A DNA stretch of 64,000 nucleotides from Palsa-965 sp044448685. Its GTDB lineage: Bacteria > Bacteroidota > Bacteroidia > Palsa-965. The position numbers and the translations under genes were made by a program. The stretch spans positions 26,810-90,809 of the forward strand of contig JBIOHC010000014.1 of the NCBI GenBank assembly GCA_044448685.1. Reading direction: 5' to 3'. This document shows, piece after piece, positions 53,674-62,743 of the stretch (positions within the stretch are counted from its first letter, which is position 1; each line of letters opens with the position of its first letter). The notes beneath the pieces were generated by a model. That model did not search any database and was not told the origin of the DNA. It saw only the letters and a list, made by a program, of their open reading frames with translations.

Positions 53674-54573
53674 ATGAAAAGACTTCTCCCATTCCTTTTC
53701 GCGCTTGTTGCTTCGGCTGCAAACGCTCAACAGCTTCCTCACTTCAGCCAGTATATGCTGAATGACTATGCTGAAAACCCTGCTGTAGGCGGAAAGAATC
53801 CCTACTTTGAAGCTGTTTCAATAAACCGCTATCAATGGATCGGCATTACCGATGCACCCCGGACCTATCAGCTCGCTATTGACGGACCACTCAAGAATCC
53901 GCACTTCGGTGTAGGCGGACAGTTGTTTACCGATGTGGTAGGTCCTACACGGCGTACAGGTTGCTACTTGTCCTATGCCTATCATCTGAATCTGACAGAA
54001 GATATTAAATTGTCATTCGGTTTGCAGGGCGGAATACTTCAATATACTGTTGACGGATCCAAGATACAATTGGCGGATATGACTGACAATGTACTGAGCA
54101 GCGGTTTGCAAACAGTGGTCATGCCTGAATTCGGAGCCGGGGTTTACCTCTACAATAAGAAGAAATGGTATGTAGGTTTCTCCGTTCCTGAAATGGTACC
54201 GACAAAGCTCAGATTTTTCGATTACATGAACAATACAACCAGTGTCATAGCTCAGCATTTTGTATTCATGGGCGGATATACGTTTCCGCTGGGCAATGTA
54301 TTTTCACTGCAACCAACCACCATTGTCCGCTATGTGGCGCCTGCTCCCGTACAGTTTGATCTGGGGCTCCGGCTTATTTACCGCGATAAAATATGGGTAG
54401 GTGCTGCTTTCCGCAACCTGGATGCAATCATTTCCATGCTTGGATATACATACAGGGAGAACCTCACTGTCGGTTATGCCTATGATTACAGCATTACCAA
54501 CATACAGAACTACAGCAGCGGGTCACATGAGTTGTTTCTGAGTATTCGTTTTGCAGCGCCAAAACAGAAATAA
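53674..54573 (+). CDS. PorP/SprF-family type IX secretion outer membrane protein
   Basis: 299 residues. Signal peptide (LPFLFALVASAANA), then the family opening QQLPHFSQYMLNDYAENPAVGG and a beta-barrel with DGPLKNPHFGVGGQLFTD. In Flavobacteria such proteins pair with, and help export or anchor, an adjacent CHU_C adhesin; here the adhesin gene is 3 bases upstream, an exact match to that pairing. Confidence 0.94.
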   Translation: MKRLLPFLFALVASAANAQQLPHFSQYMLNDYAENPAVGGKNPYFEAVSINRYQWIGITDAPRTYQLAIDGPLKNPHFGVGGQLFTDVVGPTRRTGCYLSYAYHLNLTEDIKLSFGLQGGILQYTVDGSKIQLADMTDNVLSSGLQTVVMPEFGAGVYLYNKKKWYVGFSVPEMVPTKLRFFDYMNNTTSVIAQHFVFMGGYTFPLGNVFSLQPTTIVRYVAPAPVQFDLGLRLIYRDKIWVGAAFRNLDAIISMLGYTYRENLTVGYAYDYSITNIQNYSSGSHELFLSIRFAAPKQK

Positions 54574-54577
54574 ACAC

Positions 54578-55186
54578 TTATTGATCCGGGTTTCGCAGCG
54601 TAAAAATAGCGGAATCCCACCAGCCTTTGTAATACCAGTTTTCTCTGAAATAAGCTTCTCTTACAAAGTGAAGTTTCTCCAGAACCCTTTCGGAAGCAAT
54701 ATTGGCCGGAGTAATATTCGCTTCCAGCGTATGCAGCTGCATCTCATTGAAACAAAAAGCTGTAATGGCAGAGAGTGCCTCTGTCATCAGCCCCTGATTC
54801 CAGCATTCAGGATCGAGTTCATAACCCAGCTCCGCTCTCAGATGTGTGCTGTTTATTGATTTCAGTCCTGCACTGCCAATAAGTGCTTCTTCTTTGTCCT
54901 GCATGCAGATGCCCCAGCGTATTCCCTTTCCCTTTGTAAAAAGATCCGCAAATTCCTGTATAAGATCTGACGCTTCCTGTTTAAACTCAAAGCAATCTGC
55001 ACCCCTGAACTGCATCACTTGTGGATTGTGATAGAAGTTAAAAATTCTGTCCGTATCCGTTTGAGCAATGGATCGCAATAAAAGCCGGGATGTACGAAGC
55101 ACAGGAAAGGAGCTGAATACCGCTGTGTTGAGGACAGGCTCCTTCGTTGAGTGATTACTTAGATTCATGGAAATAAAGATATTCAA
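54578..55186 (-). CDS. GNAT-family N-acetyltransferase (RimJ/RimL-like)
   Basis: 202 residues; an internal Met at residue 7 is an alternative start. RimJ/RimL pattern: TSRLLLRSIAQTDTDRIFNF near 34-53, IGSAGLKSINSTHLRAELGY near 115-134, CWNQGLMTEALSAITAFCFN near 140-159 and NIASERVLEKLHFVRE near 175. Substrate unknown. It converges on porP/sprF, separated by 4 bases. Confidence 0.9.
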   Translation of the reverse strand: MNIFISMNLSNHSTKEPVLNTAVFSSFPVLRTSRLLLRSIAQTDTDRIFNFYHNPQVMQFRGADCFEFKQEASDLIQEFADLFTKGKGIRWGICMQDKEEALIGSAGLKSINSTHLRAELGYELDPECWNQGLMTEALSAITAFCFNEMQLHTLEANITPANIASERVLEKLHFVREAYFRENWYYKGWWDSAIFTLRNPDQ

Positions 55187-55243
55187 AGATGGAGAGAATG
55201 TTAATTTTATCTGTTTCTTTATAAAAAGAATATTCCCTGTTCT

Positions 55244-56053
55244 ATGGAGATTGCCGGATATATATCAGCCATACTTATAGGAATAAGTCTAGGGCTTATT
55301 GGAGGGGGTGGGTCCGCCCTGGCCTTGCCTGTGCTTGTTTACCTGTTCCATGTCCCAGCGCAAAAAGCTGTTCCGGATACTTTATTTATTGTAGGCATCA
55401 CATCCCTGACAGGTGCGATAACCTATTTATATCGGAATCTGATCAGTTTCCGATCTGTGCTTGTATTTGGATTACCTTCCATCCTTTCCGTTTACTTCAC
55501 ACGCAGCTGGCTGACACCGCAGATTCCGGAAATATTACAATTCCCCGGCAACTTATCCATTGGCAAGGATGTATTCCTGCTTATCATTTTTGCCTTCCTG
55601 ATGCTTGCTGCCTCTTTTTCCATGATACGCCCTGCACGTCAAGACGGAAATGAAAAAGAAAATACTCCGCTTAATTATTATCCCTATGTACAAATGATGC
55701 TGAGCGGACTGTGTGTTGGTTTCCTCGCCGGACTCGTTGGAGCCGGAGGAGGATTTTTAATCATTCCTGCTCTGGTGGTTTTGGCCCGTCTGCCTATGAA
55801 AACTGCTATCGGAACCAGCCTGCTTATCATCGCCATCAATTCAGGAATAGGGTTTTATGGAAGCCTTCCTGCATTGGTATCCATCAACTGGAACTTTTTG
55901 ATCATTTTCAGCAGCCTCTCGGTACTGGGTATTTTTATTGGTATGTACTTGAGCCACAAGGTATCAGGGGCTGCCCTTAAACCCGCCTTCGGCTGGTTTA
56001 TACTGATAACCGGAACTTTCATAATTTTACAGCAAATCCTCAATCCCCATTGA
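55244..56053 (+). CDS. TauE/SafE-family sulfite (organosulfur anion) exporter
   Basis: 269 residues with seven to eight membrane helices. The family motif occurs twice: GLIGGGGSALALPVLVYL near 18 and GLVGAGGGFLIIPALVVL near 165. It is followed after 13 bases by a persulfide dioxygenase-like gene, whose sulfite product it may export. That pairing is common in bacteria and supports the role. Confidence 0.92.
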   Translation: MEIAGYISAILIGISLGLIGGGGSALALPVLVYLFHVPAQKAVPDTLFIVGITSLTGAITYLYRNLISFRSVLVFGLPSILSVYFTRSWLTPQIPEILQFPGNLSIGKDVFLLIIFAFLMLAASFSMIRPARQDGNEKENTPLNYYPYVQMMLSGLCVGFLAGLVGAGGGFLIIPALVVLARLPMKTAIGTSLLIIAINSGIGFYGSLPALVSINWNFLIIFSSLSVLGIFIGMYLSHKVSGAALKPAFGWFILITGTFIILQQILNPH

Positions 56054-56066
56054 AATACCCCTGGCC

Positions 56067-57455
56067 ATGTATATAGAGCAAATGTATACCAACTGTCTTG
56101 CCGAAGCAGCCTACTATGTAGAATCAGAAGGAGAAGCCCTGATAATAGACCCTATACGGGAAACAAGTCCTTACCTGGAAAAAGCAGGTTCCAGAAAAAC
56201 GAAGATTCGCTATGTACTGGAAACTCATTTTCATGCCGACTTTATATCCGGTCATATTGATCTGGCCAAAAAAAGCGGAGCAACAATCGTTTTTGGCCCG
56301 GGAGCCGAAACAGGATATCCTGTTCATCATGCAAAGGATGGAGAAGAACTGCATATCGGTAAACTGAAAATACGTGTACTTCATACTCCTGGTCATACCC
56401 CCGAGTCAACTTCTTACCTTCTCCTCGATGAAAAAGGTAAGCCCCATTGCATATTTACAGGCGACACACTCTTTGTAGGCGATGTAGGACGACCAGATTT
56501 GCTTGACGGAAAAATGTCAAGTGAAGAGTTGGGTGGAATGCTTTATGATTCCCTGTACAAACACATCCTTACGTTACCTGACGATGTAATTGTTTATCCT
56601 GCTCATGGCCCGGGATCGGCTTGCGGAAAAAATATTGGGAAGGAAACCTGGTCTACCATCGGGGAACAGAAAAAAAGCAATTATGCCTTGCAACCCATGA
56701 GCAAGAACGAATTTATAAAGTCTATCACAGAGGGTCTGACTCCTCCTCCCTCCTACTTTTTCAAAGATGCCATGCTGAATAAAACAGGGTATGAGGATAT
56801 TGAAAAGGTGATGCAGAAAACAAAAAAGGCGCTCACTCCTGAACAGGTACAACAGGAATTCAACAAGGGCACTATCCTCCTCGATACCCGTGACCCGTCT
56901 GAATTCGAGAAAGGTTTTATACCCGGCTCTCTCAATATAGGTCTGAACGGTAGTTATGCCATCTGGGCTGCTACGCTGATAGACCTGACCAGTTCCATTC
57001 TTATTATTGCTGAAGAAGGGAAAGAAGAAGAATCGGTATTGCGTCTGGCAAGAGTAGGTTTTGAAAATATTCACGGATTTCTGAAGGGTGGATTTAAGTC
57101 CTGGACCGCCTCTTCCCTGAAAACCGAAACCGTTCATTCCGTAACTCCTGCAGAATTTAACAACCTGATTAACCAGGGTAAATACACGGTTATCGATGTG
57201 CGTAAGCCAGGAGAATATGAAACAGTTCATGTTAAAGGAGCCAAACTCGTAACCCTTTCTGATCTGGAGAAAAGCATTTCCGCATTCAATCCCGGAGACG
57301 AATACCTCGTGCATTGTGCAGGAGGCTATCGCTCCATGATAGCAAGCTCCATCCTGAAGAAACATGGCATCACGCATATCCACAATGTCTATGGTGGTAT
57401 GGGCAAACTCCGTGAAAGCGGAACTCCTGTTATAGAGGGGAAACCGGTAGCCTGA
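56067..57455 (+). CDS. Persulfide dioxygenase-like metallo-beta-lactamase with two rhodanese domains
   Basis: 462 residues. The MBL domain (1-250) has the ETHE1-type ligands: HFHADFISGH near 52, HTPGHTPES near 110, FTGDTLFVGDVGR near 131 and PAHGPGSACG near 180. The first rhodanese domain (about 265-355) has no cysteine at the usual place (IIAEEGKEEES) and is likely non-catalytic. The second (about 370-460) has the active Cys in HCAGGYRS. The enzyme would oxidise glutathione- or CoA-persulfide to sulfite and transfer sulfur. Co-transcribed with the TauE-type exporter. Confidence 0.93.
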   Translation: MYIEQMYTNCLAEAAYYVESEGEALIIDPIRETSPYLEKAGSRKTKIRYVLETHFHADFISGHIDLAKKSGATIVFGPGAETGYPVHHAKDGEELHIGKLKIRVLHTPGHTPESTSYLLLDEKGKPHCIFTGDTLFVGDVGRPDLLDGKMSSEELGGMLYDSLYKHILTLPDDVIVYPAHGPGSACGKNIGKETWSTIGEQKKSNYALQPMSKNEFIKSITEGLTPPPSYFFKDAMLNKTGYEDIEKVMQKTKKALTPEQVQQEFNKGTILLDTRDPSEFEKGFIPGSLNIGLNGSYAIWAATLIDLTSSILIIAEEGKEEESVLRLARVGFENIHGFLKGGFKSWTASSLKTETVHSVTPAEFNNLINQGKYTVIDVRKPGEYETVHVKGAKLVTLSDLEKSISAFNPGDEYLVHCAGGYRSMIASSILKKHGITHIHNVYGGMGKLRESGTPVIEGKPVA

Positions 57456-57489
57456 AGGCACTTACACTTTTATTAGAAGAAAAGGAACA

Positions 57490-57888
57490 ACCCTTAAAGG
57501 GAAAGTGACTGTCCCATCAGGGATAATCTCTATCCTTAAAGGGATACTGACTATCATTAAAAGGGAAGAATCAATCCTTAAAGGGAAAGCAACTATCCTT
57601 AAAGGGAAAGTATATGTCCTTAAAGGGACATTAATTGTCCTTAACCGGAAAGTGTTTATCCTTAAAGGGATGATGAATATCCTTAAAGGGACTATGACTG
57701 TCCTTAAAGGGAAAGTGATTGTCCTGAACGGGATAGTAACTGTCCTTAAAGGAATAACGACTTTCCTTAAAAGGATAGTATCAATCCTTAAAGGGAAAGT
57801 CATTATCCTTGAAGGGAAAGTAATTGCCCTTAAAGGGGAAGAGAATGTCCTTGATGGGGCAGTGGCTGTTCTTAATGGGGAAGTCATT
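57490..57888. repeat. 21-bp tandem array, 19 units (array 2)
   Basis: Nineteen units of exactly 21 bases, no indels. The first 16 bases of the usual unit are RTCCTTAAAGGGAAAG, then about five variable bases ending in T. CCTTAAAGG, a near palindrome, occurs in most units. As the period is a multiple of three, both strands stay open: plus reads heptads like VLKGKVI, minus reads PLRTVTI. Neither has a plausible start, so it is not called a gene. It lies between the persulfide dioxygenase gene and the convergent polysaccharide deacetylase gene. Confidence 0.92.
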
Positions 57889-57918
57889 ACCCTCTGAAAT
57901 ACACGATTTTATGACCTT

Positions 57919-57962
57919 CGGTCGGCGCGGATGTGAGGGGTTGTCGGTCGGCACGGATGTGA
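57919..57962. repeat. Two-copy 26-bp direct repeat beside array 2
   Basis: CGGTCGGCGCGGATGTGA at 57919 and CGGTCGGCACGGATGTGA at 57945, with similar following bases. It fills part of the remaining gap up to the deacetylase stop at 57978. Confidence 0.7.
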
Positions 57963-57977
57963 CAGGTTGCCCGTGCG

Positions 57978-58589
57978 TTAGTGAAGCAACGGAAAGCTAT
58001 ACCCCCTATTCTTCATTTCCTCTAAGTATTCAGGAAGCACAGCGAAAAGATTTTTTCGTGCTTTCAGGCTGTCATGAAATACGACAATTGATCCCGGGCG
58101 GGAATACTGAATACAGTTCTCCAGGCATTTCTCTGCGGAGGTATTCCGGTCAAAATCACCGCTGAGTACATCCCACATCACAATACGGTAATGCTTGCTG
58201 ATGCGTACAGCCTGCGTTTTTTTGAGACGACCATAAGGAGGACGAAAGAAAGGGGTTTGTACCTGACGTGCACAATGGGCCACATTGCGGAGATAGGCTG
58301 CTGAATCACTTTCCCATCCGTTGAGGTGGTTCTGGGTATGGTTACCGCAGAGGTGCCCTTCGGCAAGGATCTGCTGATACAATTCGGGATAACGTTCTAT
58401 ATTATCACCCACACAAAAGAAGACAGCCCTGGCTCCGGCTTTCTTCAATTCATTCAATACCCAGGGTGTTATTTCCGGGTGTGGGCCGTCATCAAAGGTG
58501 AGGTACAGGGCCTTTTCTGTTGTTTCCACCCTCCATAGCATGGAAGGATAGAATTTCTTTAACAAGAGAGGAGGTCTGACCAGATACAT
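57978..58589 (-). CDS. Polysaccharide deacetylase family protein
   Basis: 203 residues, NodB homology domain. Motif 1 TFDDGPHPE near 31-39, motif 2 HTQNH near 87-91 (HxxxH zinc pair), motif 3 RPPYG near 117, then MWDVLSGDFD near 139 and VVFHDS near 174. No signal peptide is evident apart from a hydrophobic start (YLVRPPLLLKKFYP). Acts on N-acetyl sugars of peptidoglycan or exopolysaccharide; the substrate cannot be read. It follows the DUF2723 gene by 3 bases, so both are one operon. Confidence 0.9.
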   Translation of the reverse strand: MYLVRPPLLLKKFYPSMLWRVETTEKALYLTFDDGPHPEITPWVLNELKKAGARAVFFCVGDNIERYPELYQQILAEGHLCGNHTQNHLNGWESDSAAYLRNVAHCARQVQTPFFRPPYGRLKKTQAVRISKHYRIVMWDVLSGDFDRNTSAEKCLENCIQYSRPGSIVVFHDSLKARKNLFAVLPEYLEEMKNRGYSFPLLH

Positions 58590-58592
58590 GGT

Positions 58593-61500
58593 TTACCCGC
58601 CGAAATTCATGGACTCCATAATAGGCCTCATCTGCTCAAAGCGTGTACGGAAATCTTTTGACAGATCGGTCTGCTTGCTCTGCTCTGTCAGCTCCACCAA
58701 CCCTTGCAGGTAATAAGCTGCCTGACGGGCCTGATAGGGTACGGCCATTGTATGATCATCCTGACGAAGTGCGTTTACATAACGCAGTTCTTTTTCGAGT
58801 ATGTCGAACAATCGTTTGGCAAGCGGATTGCATTTCTCCCCTCCTCCTGCATGATACCAGGCGCTGAGCACGTAAAACATGGCACCGTCATAAGGCACAT
58901 TGCGTTCAGGCATTACCTGTATACAGCGTTCGATAACCTGAAGTGCTTTATCTTTCTGCCCTTCTTCAATGAGTGATTCAGCCAGACTGTTCATTTGCAA
59001 CCTCAGGTTCACAGCCATGCGCATATTATTCTCATCCATATAGATAGTCGGAGAATCCATTCCACCCCACAGGAATTTGTCCATCACATTATGGTACATA
59101 ATTTCCGTATTGATGCGCATCTGTTCATTCCTTTGTTTTCCGGCAGGCATATTGCTGCGGACAGGAGTCAGGCGGTAAGCAAGGCCTTCGAGTTGGAAGT
59201 ACGGCTCCAGATTCATATAGCTTTCTGAACCGGTAGTGCTGGCAAAATAGATAGGACGTTCCCAGTTGTTATTGGCCAGGAGGTCAAGCACCATGAGGTC
59301 ATTCTTAAGCAGATAATTTTTATTGAGGGTCCAGTCAATATTATCCACGATAAGGCTGTCGGGCGTATTGGCCGGAACAGTTCCGTTTTCCTTAACCCTC
59401 TGTTTATCTACCGGTATTCTCAGGTGCTTGGTTGGTACATAATCATCGGGGCTTCCGTTACGCTCAGGCAATTTTTTGTGAGGATCATCACTGCCCACCC
59501 AGTCAATCACTTCCTTACAGGTAAAGAATCCCTTCAGTCCTTTATCGATAACATATACCACATCTCTTTTGCCCTGTATGTACTGATCGTGAGTGAGGGA
59601 GAATGGAACAGGCTTGGAATCATACGCAGCCCGTTTCATCTGATCGATATACCAATCGGTCTGGAGCAGACTCAGATTTACAACCCTTACATCGGTACGG
59701 TATCCTTCCACTTCCTGTACATACCACAAAGGGAATGTGTCATTGTCCCCGTTGGTAAAGAGGATGGCATTCTTCGCACAGGAGTTAAGATAATTCTTGG
59801 CAAAATCCCTGCATGTATAACGGTGAGAGCGGTCATGGTCATCCCAGCCTTCCTTGCCCATCACAACCGGTACAGCAAGTGTACAGGCAGCAGTGGTAAG
59901 TACGGCAGCCATATTTGGAGAGAAGATACTCTTCGACCAGTCCCATATAGCATACACACCCAATCCTATCCAGAAAGCGAAGGCATAGAAGGAGCCTGCA
60001 TAGGCATAATCCCTTTCACGGGGCTGGTTTGGAAACTGGTTCAGATATACGACAATAGCTAAACCTGTAAAGAAAAAAAGCAGGAACACAACCAATGCAT
60101 TTTTCCAGTCCTTATTGATCTGATAAATCATTCCTATCATTCCCAGCAACAGTGGAAGAAGATAGAAGCGGTTATATCCTTTGTTATGCGTAATACTTTC
60201 GGGCAAATTATCCTGTGGACCGAGACGCATCTTGTCAATCATCTTGATTCCGCTTAATCCGTTACCGTCAAGCTTATCTCCATGACCTTGAATATCATTC
60301 TGGCGGCCTGCAAAATTCCAGAGGAAGTAACGGAAATACATCCAGTCGATCTGATATTTGAACATGTATGTTATATTCTCTCCGAAGGTCGGCTTCATGA
60401 TGGTGTCTTCCCCGATAATCGTTTGCTTGCCTTTGATATTACCCCAGCGTATATAATCTTTTTCGTGCTGAGGGCTCCACATACGCGGGAATACGGTACA
60501 GGCTTCGCGGTGGTACACCGGTCCGCCGGCACCTTTACCTGTTGAAGTCATCGTGTATTTTCCGGCAGCATCATCCCTTTTATAAACCGGACTTCCGTCT
60601 TTGTAAGGTATTGTCGGATCAACCGGAGCATTGTAATAAGGTCCGTAGGTAATAGGCCAGTCACCGTACTGTTCACGGTTCAGGTAAGAAAGCAGCTTCA
60701 CTGCATCGGAAGGATCATTCTCATTCAAAGGTGTCTTGGCATTGGAACGGATCACCAGCAGGAAGAAGGATGAATAGCCAATGATGAGCACTGTAAAAGC
60801 AAGGATACCGGTATTGAAATGTATCCATCCTTTTTGTTTGGAGAAACGCAGTCCGATGATAACCAATGCAAGTATGGAAAGGAAGTAAATGATAGTTCCG
60901 GAATTGAAAGGCAGATGCACAGAGTTAACAAAAAACAATTCGAATTTGGCAGCCAGTGATACGATACCCGGGATGATGAATCCCTGTATGGCCCCGAGAA
61001 TAACAACGGAGATAACACCTGTTAACACGACACCCCAGTTTGTTGTCTTAAACTTCTTGAAGTAATAAACGAATACCATAGCCGGAATAGCCAGGAGGTT
61101 GAGCAAGTGCACTCCGATGGAAAGACCTACCAGATAAGCAATGAATACCAGCCATCGGTTAGCAGTGCCTTCATCTTCTTCAGCATCCCATTTGAGGATA
61201 GACCAGAACACAATTGCCGTAAAGAATGAAGACATACCATAAACCTCCCCTTCAACAGCAGAGAACCAGAAGGAATCGCTGAAAGCATAAGCAAGAGCGC
61301 CTACAAAACCGCTTCCGAAAATGGCATACATCTGACCTTTGGTCATTTCAGCACCTTTGGCAATAAATTTTTTGGCTATGTAGGTAATGGACCAGAATAA
61401 GAACTGAATGGTGAAAGCAGAACAAAGGGCCGTCATGATATTGACCATTTTGGCAACCTGCATGACATCCTTTCCGGCAAAGAGGGAGAAGATGCGTCCG

Positions 61501-61679
61501 ATCATCTGGAATAAGGGAGCACCGGGAGGGTGTCCTACTTCGAGTTTATAGGCAGTCGAGATATATTCCCCGCAGTCCCAGAAGCTGGCAGTAGGTTCGA
61601 TTGTAGAGCAGTAGATGAGGGATGCCAGAACGAGGACGATCCAGCCAATGATATTGTTGAGTTTCTGATAGTTAGTCAT
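58593..61679 (-). CDS. DUF2723 multi-spanning membrane protein (GT117-like)
   Basis: 1028 residues. N-terminal family motif TIEPTASFWDCGEYISTAYK with the following GHPPGAPLF near 25-58: the Asp/Glu pair in the first external loop is the probable catalytic site of this GT-C-like family. About eleven membrane helices are spread over residues 10-640, then a soluble outer region with a helical C-terminus (about 850-1028). Members occur throughout Bacteroidota and are thought to act in protein O-glycosylation; this comes from family knowledge, not the sequence. Coupled to the deacetylase gene. Confidence 0.9.
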   Translation of the reverse strand: MTNYQKLNNIIGWIVLVLASLIYCSTIEPTASFWDCGEYISTAYKLEVGHPPGAPLFQMIGRIFSLFAGKDVMQVAKMVNIMTALCSAFTIQFLFWSITYIAKKFIAKGAEMTKGQMYAIFGSGFVGALAYAFSDSFWFSAVEGEVYGMSSFFTAIVFWSILKWDAEEDEGTANRWLVFIAYLVGLSIGVHLLNLLAIPAMVFVYYFKKFKTTNWGVVLTGVISVVILGAIQGFIIPGIVSLAAKFELFFVNSVHLPFNSGTIIYFLSILALVIIGLRFSKQKGWIHFNTGILAFTVLIIGYSSFFLLVIRSNAKTPLNENDPSDAVKLLSYLNREQYGDWPITYGPYYNAPVDPTIPYKDGSPVYKRDDAAGKYTMTSTGKGAGGPVYHREACTVFPRMWSPQHEKDYIRWGNIKGKQTIIGEDTIMKPTFGENITYMFKYQIDWMYFRYFLWNFAGRQNDIQGHGDKLDGNGLSGIKMIDKMRLGPQDNLPESITHNKGYNRFYLLPLLLGMIGMIYQINKDWKNALVVFLLFFFTGLAIVVYLNQFPNQPRERDYAYAGSFYAFAFWIGLGVYAIWDWSKSIFSPNMAAVLTTAACTLAVPVVMGKEGWDDHDRSHRYTCRDFAKNYLNSCAKNAILFTNGDNDTFPLWYVQEVEGYRTDVRVVNLSLLQTDWYIDQMKRAAYDSKPVPFSLTHDQYIQGKRDVVYVIDKGLKGFFTCKEVIDWVGSDDPHKKLPERNGSPDDYVPTKHLRIPVDKQRVKENGTVPANTPDSLIVDNIDWTLNKNYLLKNDLMVLDLLANNNWERPIYFASTTGSESYMNLEPYFQLEGLAYRLTPVRSNMPAGKQRNEQMRINTEIMYHNVMDKFLWGGMDSPTIYMDENNMRMAVNLRLQMNSLAESLIEEGQKDKALQVIERCIQVMPERNVPYDGAMFYVLSAWYHAGGGEKCNPLAKRLFDILEKELRYVNALRQDDHTMAVPYQARQAAYYLQGLVELTEQSKQTDLSKDFRTRFEQMRPIMESMNFGG

Positions 61680-61816
61680 TGTGTTCTTACAAGTCTATAA
61701 GGGGCGAAAATACTAAAAAAGGAGCTTGAGGAATGATATACCGGCATTAGAAGATAATTATTTTGCCAGAAATATTAATTTACTACTTTTGCAATCCTTA
61801 AAGTTCCGGTTAATGC

Positions 61817-61887
61817 TGCCCGATCGTCTAATGGCAGGACAACTGATTTTGGTTCAGTTTGTGGTGGTTCGAATCCATCTCGGGCAA
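61817..61887 (+). tRNA. tRNA-Gln (anticodon TTG)
   Basis: Seven-bp acceptor stem TGCCCGA / TCGGGCA, D-arm GTCTAATGGCAGGAC, anticodon arm ACTGA-TTTTGGT-TCAGT with anticodon TTG, T-arm GGTGG-TTCGAAT-CCATC with one G-T pair, discriminator A. CCA is not encoded. Its last bases begin a 61-bp block duplicated at 62839-62899. Confidence 0.96.
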
Positions 61888-61942
61888 CGAAAAGAGAAAG
61901 CCTTTGATAACACATTGTTTATCAAAGGCTTTTTTGTTCGAT
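61882..61942. repeat. tRNA-tail/terminator block, copy X (61 bp)
   Basis: Last six bases of tRNA-Gln, GGGCAACGA..., through the terminator to TTGTTCGAT. Matches 62839-62899 at 58 of 61 positions. Such a direct repeat at a tRNA 3' end is what site-specific integration leaves. Confidence 0.85.
61897..61936 (+). terminator. Terminator of tRNA-Gln
   Basis: AAAGCCTTTGATAA and TTATCAAAGGCTTT form a 14-bp stem with an eight-base loop and a TTTTTTG tail. Confidence 0.92.
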
Positions 61943-62073
61943 CATTTTTCTGCTGGCCTCTCATTTTTCAAAGAGGAATTGATATACAAGCAGTTAAGCG
62001 TTCAAATCCATTCTGGCTTCTTCAGGAACACAAGTCGTTTTGTTTTCAGACACGAAAGATCTAACTTAGCGTT

Positions 62074-62319
62074 GTGAAACCACTTGATTTGAACACCCGC
62101 CTTATTGATTCCTATCTGGAATTGCTCCAAAATCTGAGCAGGCCTGCGAAGCTTGCGCTTATTGCTAAACTTTCAAAATCAGTCAGGAAAAATCCCAAGC
62201 CGGAACACCACACCTTTGAACAGGCCTTTGGCGCATGGGATAATAGTGACAACACTGAACGGCTAACAAGATCTATTCGTACCAGCAGAAATTTCAGCCG
62301 GAAAATTGCTGATTTGTGA
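62074..62319 (+). CDS. Antitoxin of a VapBC-like module
   Basis: 81 residues from a GTG start. Helical N-terminal half (NTRLIDSYLELLQNLSRPAK, LALIAKLSKSV), then FEQAFGAWDNSDNTERLTRS and a C-terminal arm RTSRNFSRKIADL likely to fold into the toxin. Its stop codon overlaps the start of the PIN-domain gene (GTGA). The family is one of the small PIN-partner antitoxins of Bacteroidota and lacks a clear AbrB or RHH motif. Confidence 0.82.
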   Translation: MKPLDLNTRLIDSYLELLQNLSRPAKLALIAKLSKSVRKNPKPEHHTFEQAFGAWDNSDNTERLTRSIRTSRNFSRKIADL

Positions 62320-62714
62320 GAAAATATCTTCTCGATACAAACATTTGTATTTATTACATGAAAGGGCTGTATAGCCTTGATCGTAAATTCCAGGCGGTTG
62401 GTGTTGAAAACTGCTACCTATCTGAAATCACACTTGCTGAGCTAAAGTTCGGTGTTGAAAACAGTCAGCATCGCACAAAAAATCAGCGTGCGCTCGATGA
62501 TTTTTTAACCGGAATCCAGGTGCTGCCAATTTTTGAGGCACTCGACATTTATGCAAAGGAAAAAGCCCGGTTAAAAAAGGCAGGTAAACCGGTTGATGAT
62601 TTTGATTTACTAATCGGAGCTACAGCAGTCAGTTATCATCTGACGATGGTAACCAATAACATTTCTCATTTTGAAAGAATAAAGGGCATCCGAATCGAAG
62701 ACTGGACAAAATAA
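62316..62714 (+). CDS. vapC: PIN-domain toxin, VapC-like ribonuclease
   Basis: 132 residues from a GTG start overlapping the antitoxin stop. PIN acidic residues: Asp7 in YLLDTNICIYYM, Glu near 43 in SEITLAELKFG, Asp near 96-98 in PVDDFDLLIGATAV, and the final TNNISHFERIKGIRIEDW. VapC proteins cut specific RNAs, often tRNA; the neighbouring tRNA gene is an insertion site and not evidence of target. Confidence 0.93.
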   Translation: MRKYLLDTNICIYYMKGLYSLDRKFQAVGVENCYLSEITLAELKFGVENSQHRTKNQRALDDFLTGIQVLPIFEALDIYAKEKARLKKAGKPVDDFDLLIGATAVSYHLTMVTNNISHFERIKGIRIEDWTK

Positions 62715-62743
62715 CCTTCCTTTCAGGTTTTGAGTAATTATTT

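Noticed and set aside
57462..57897. Long ORFs on both strands (about 130-141 codons) across array 2
   Set aside because: They exist only because the 21-bp period is a multiple of three; neither has a plausible start, domain, or neighbour logic.
61726..62077. Two overlapping ORFs across tRNA-Gln
   Set aside because: They run through the tRNA and its terminator; not coding.
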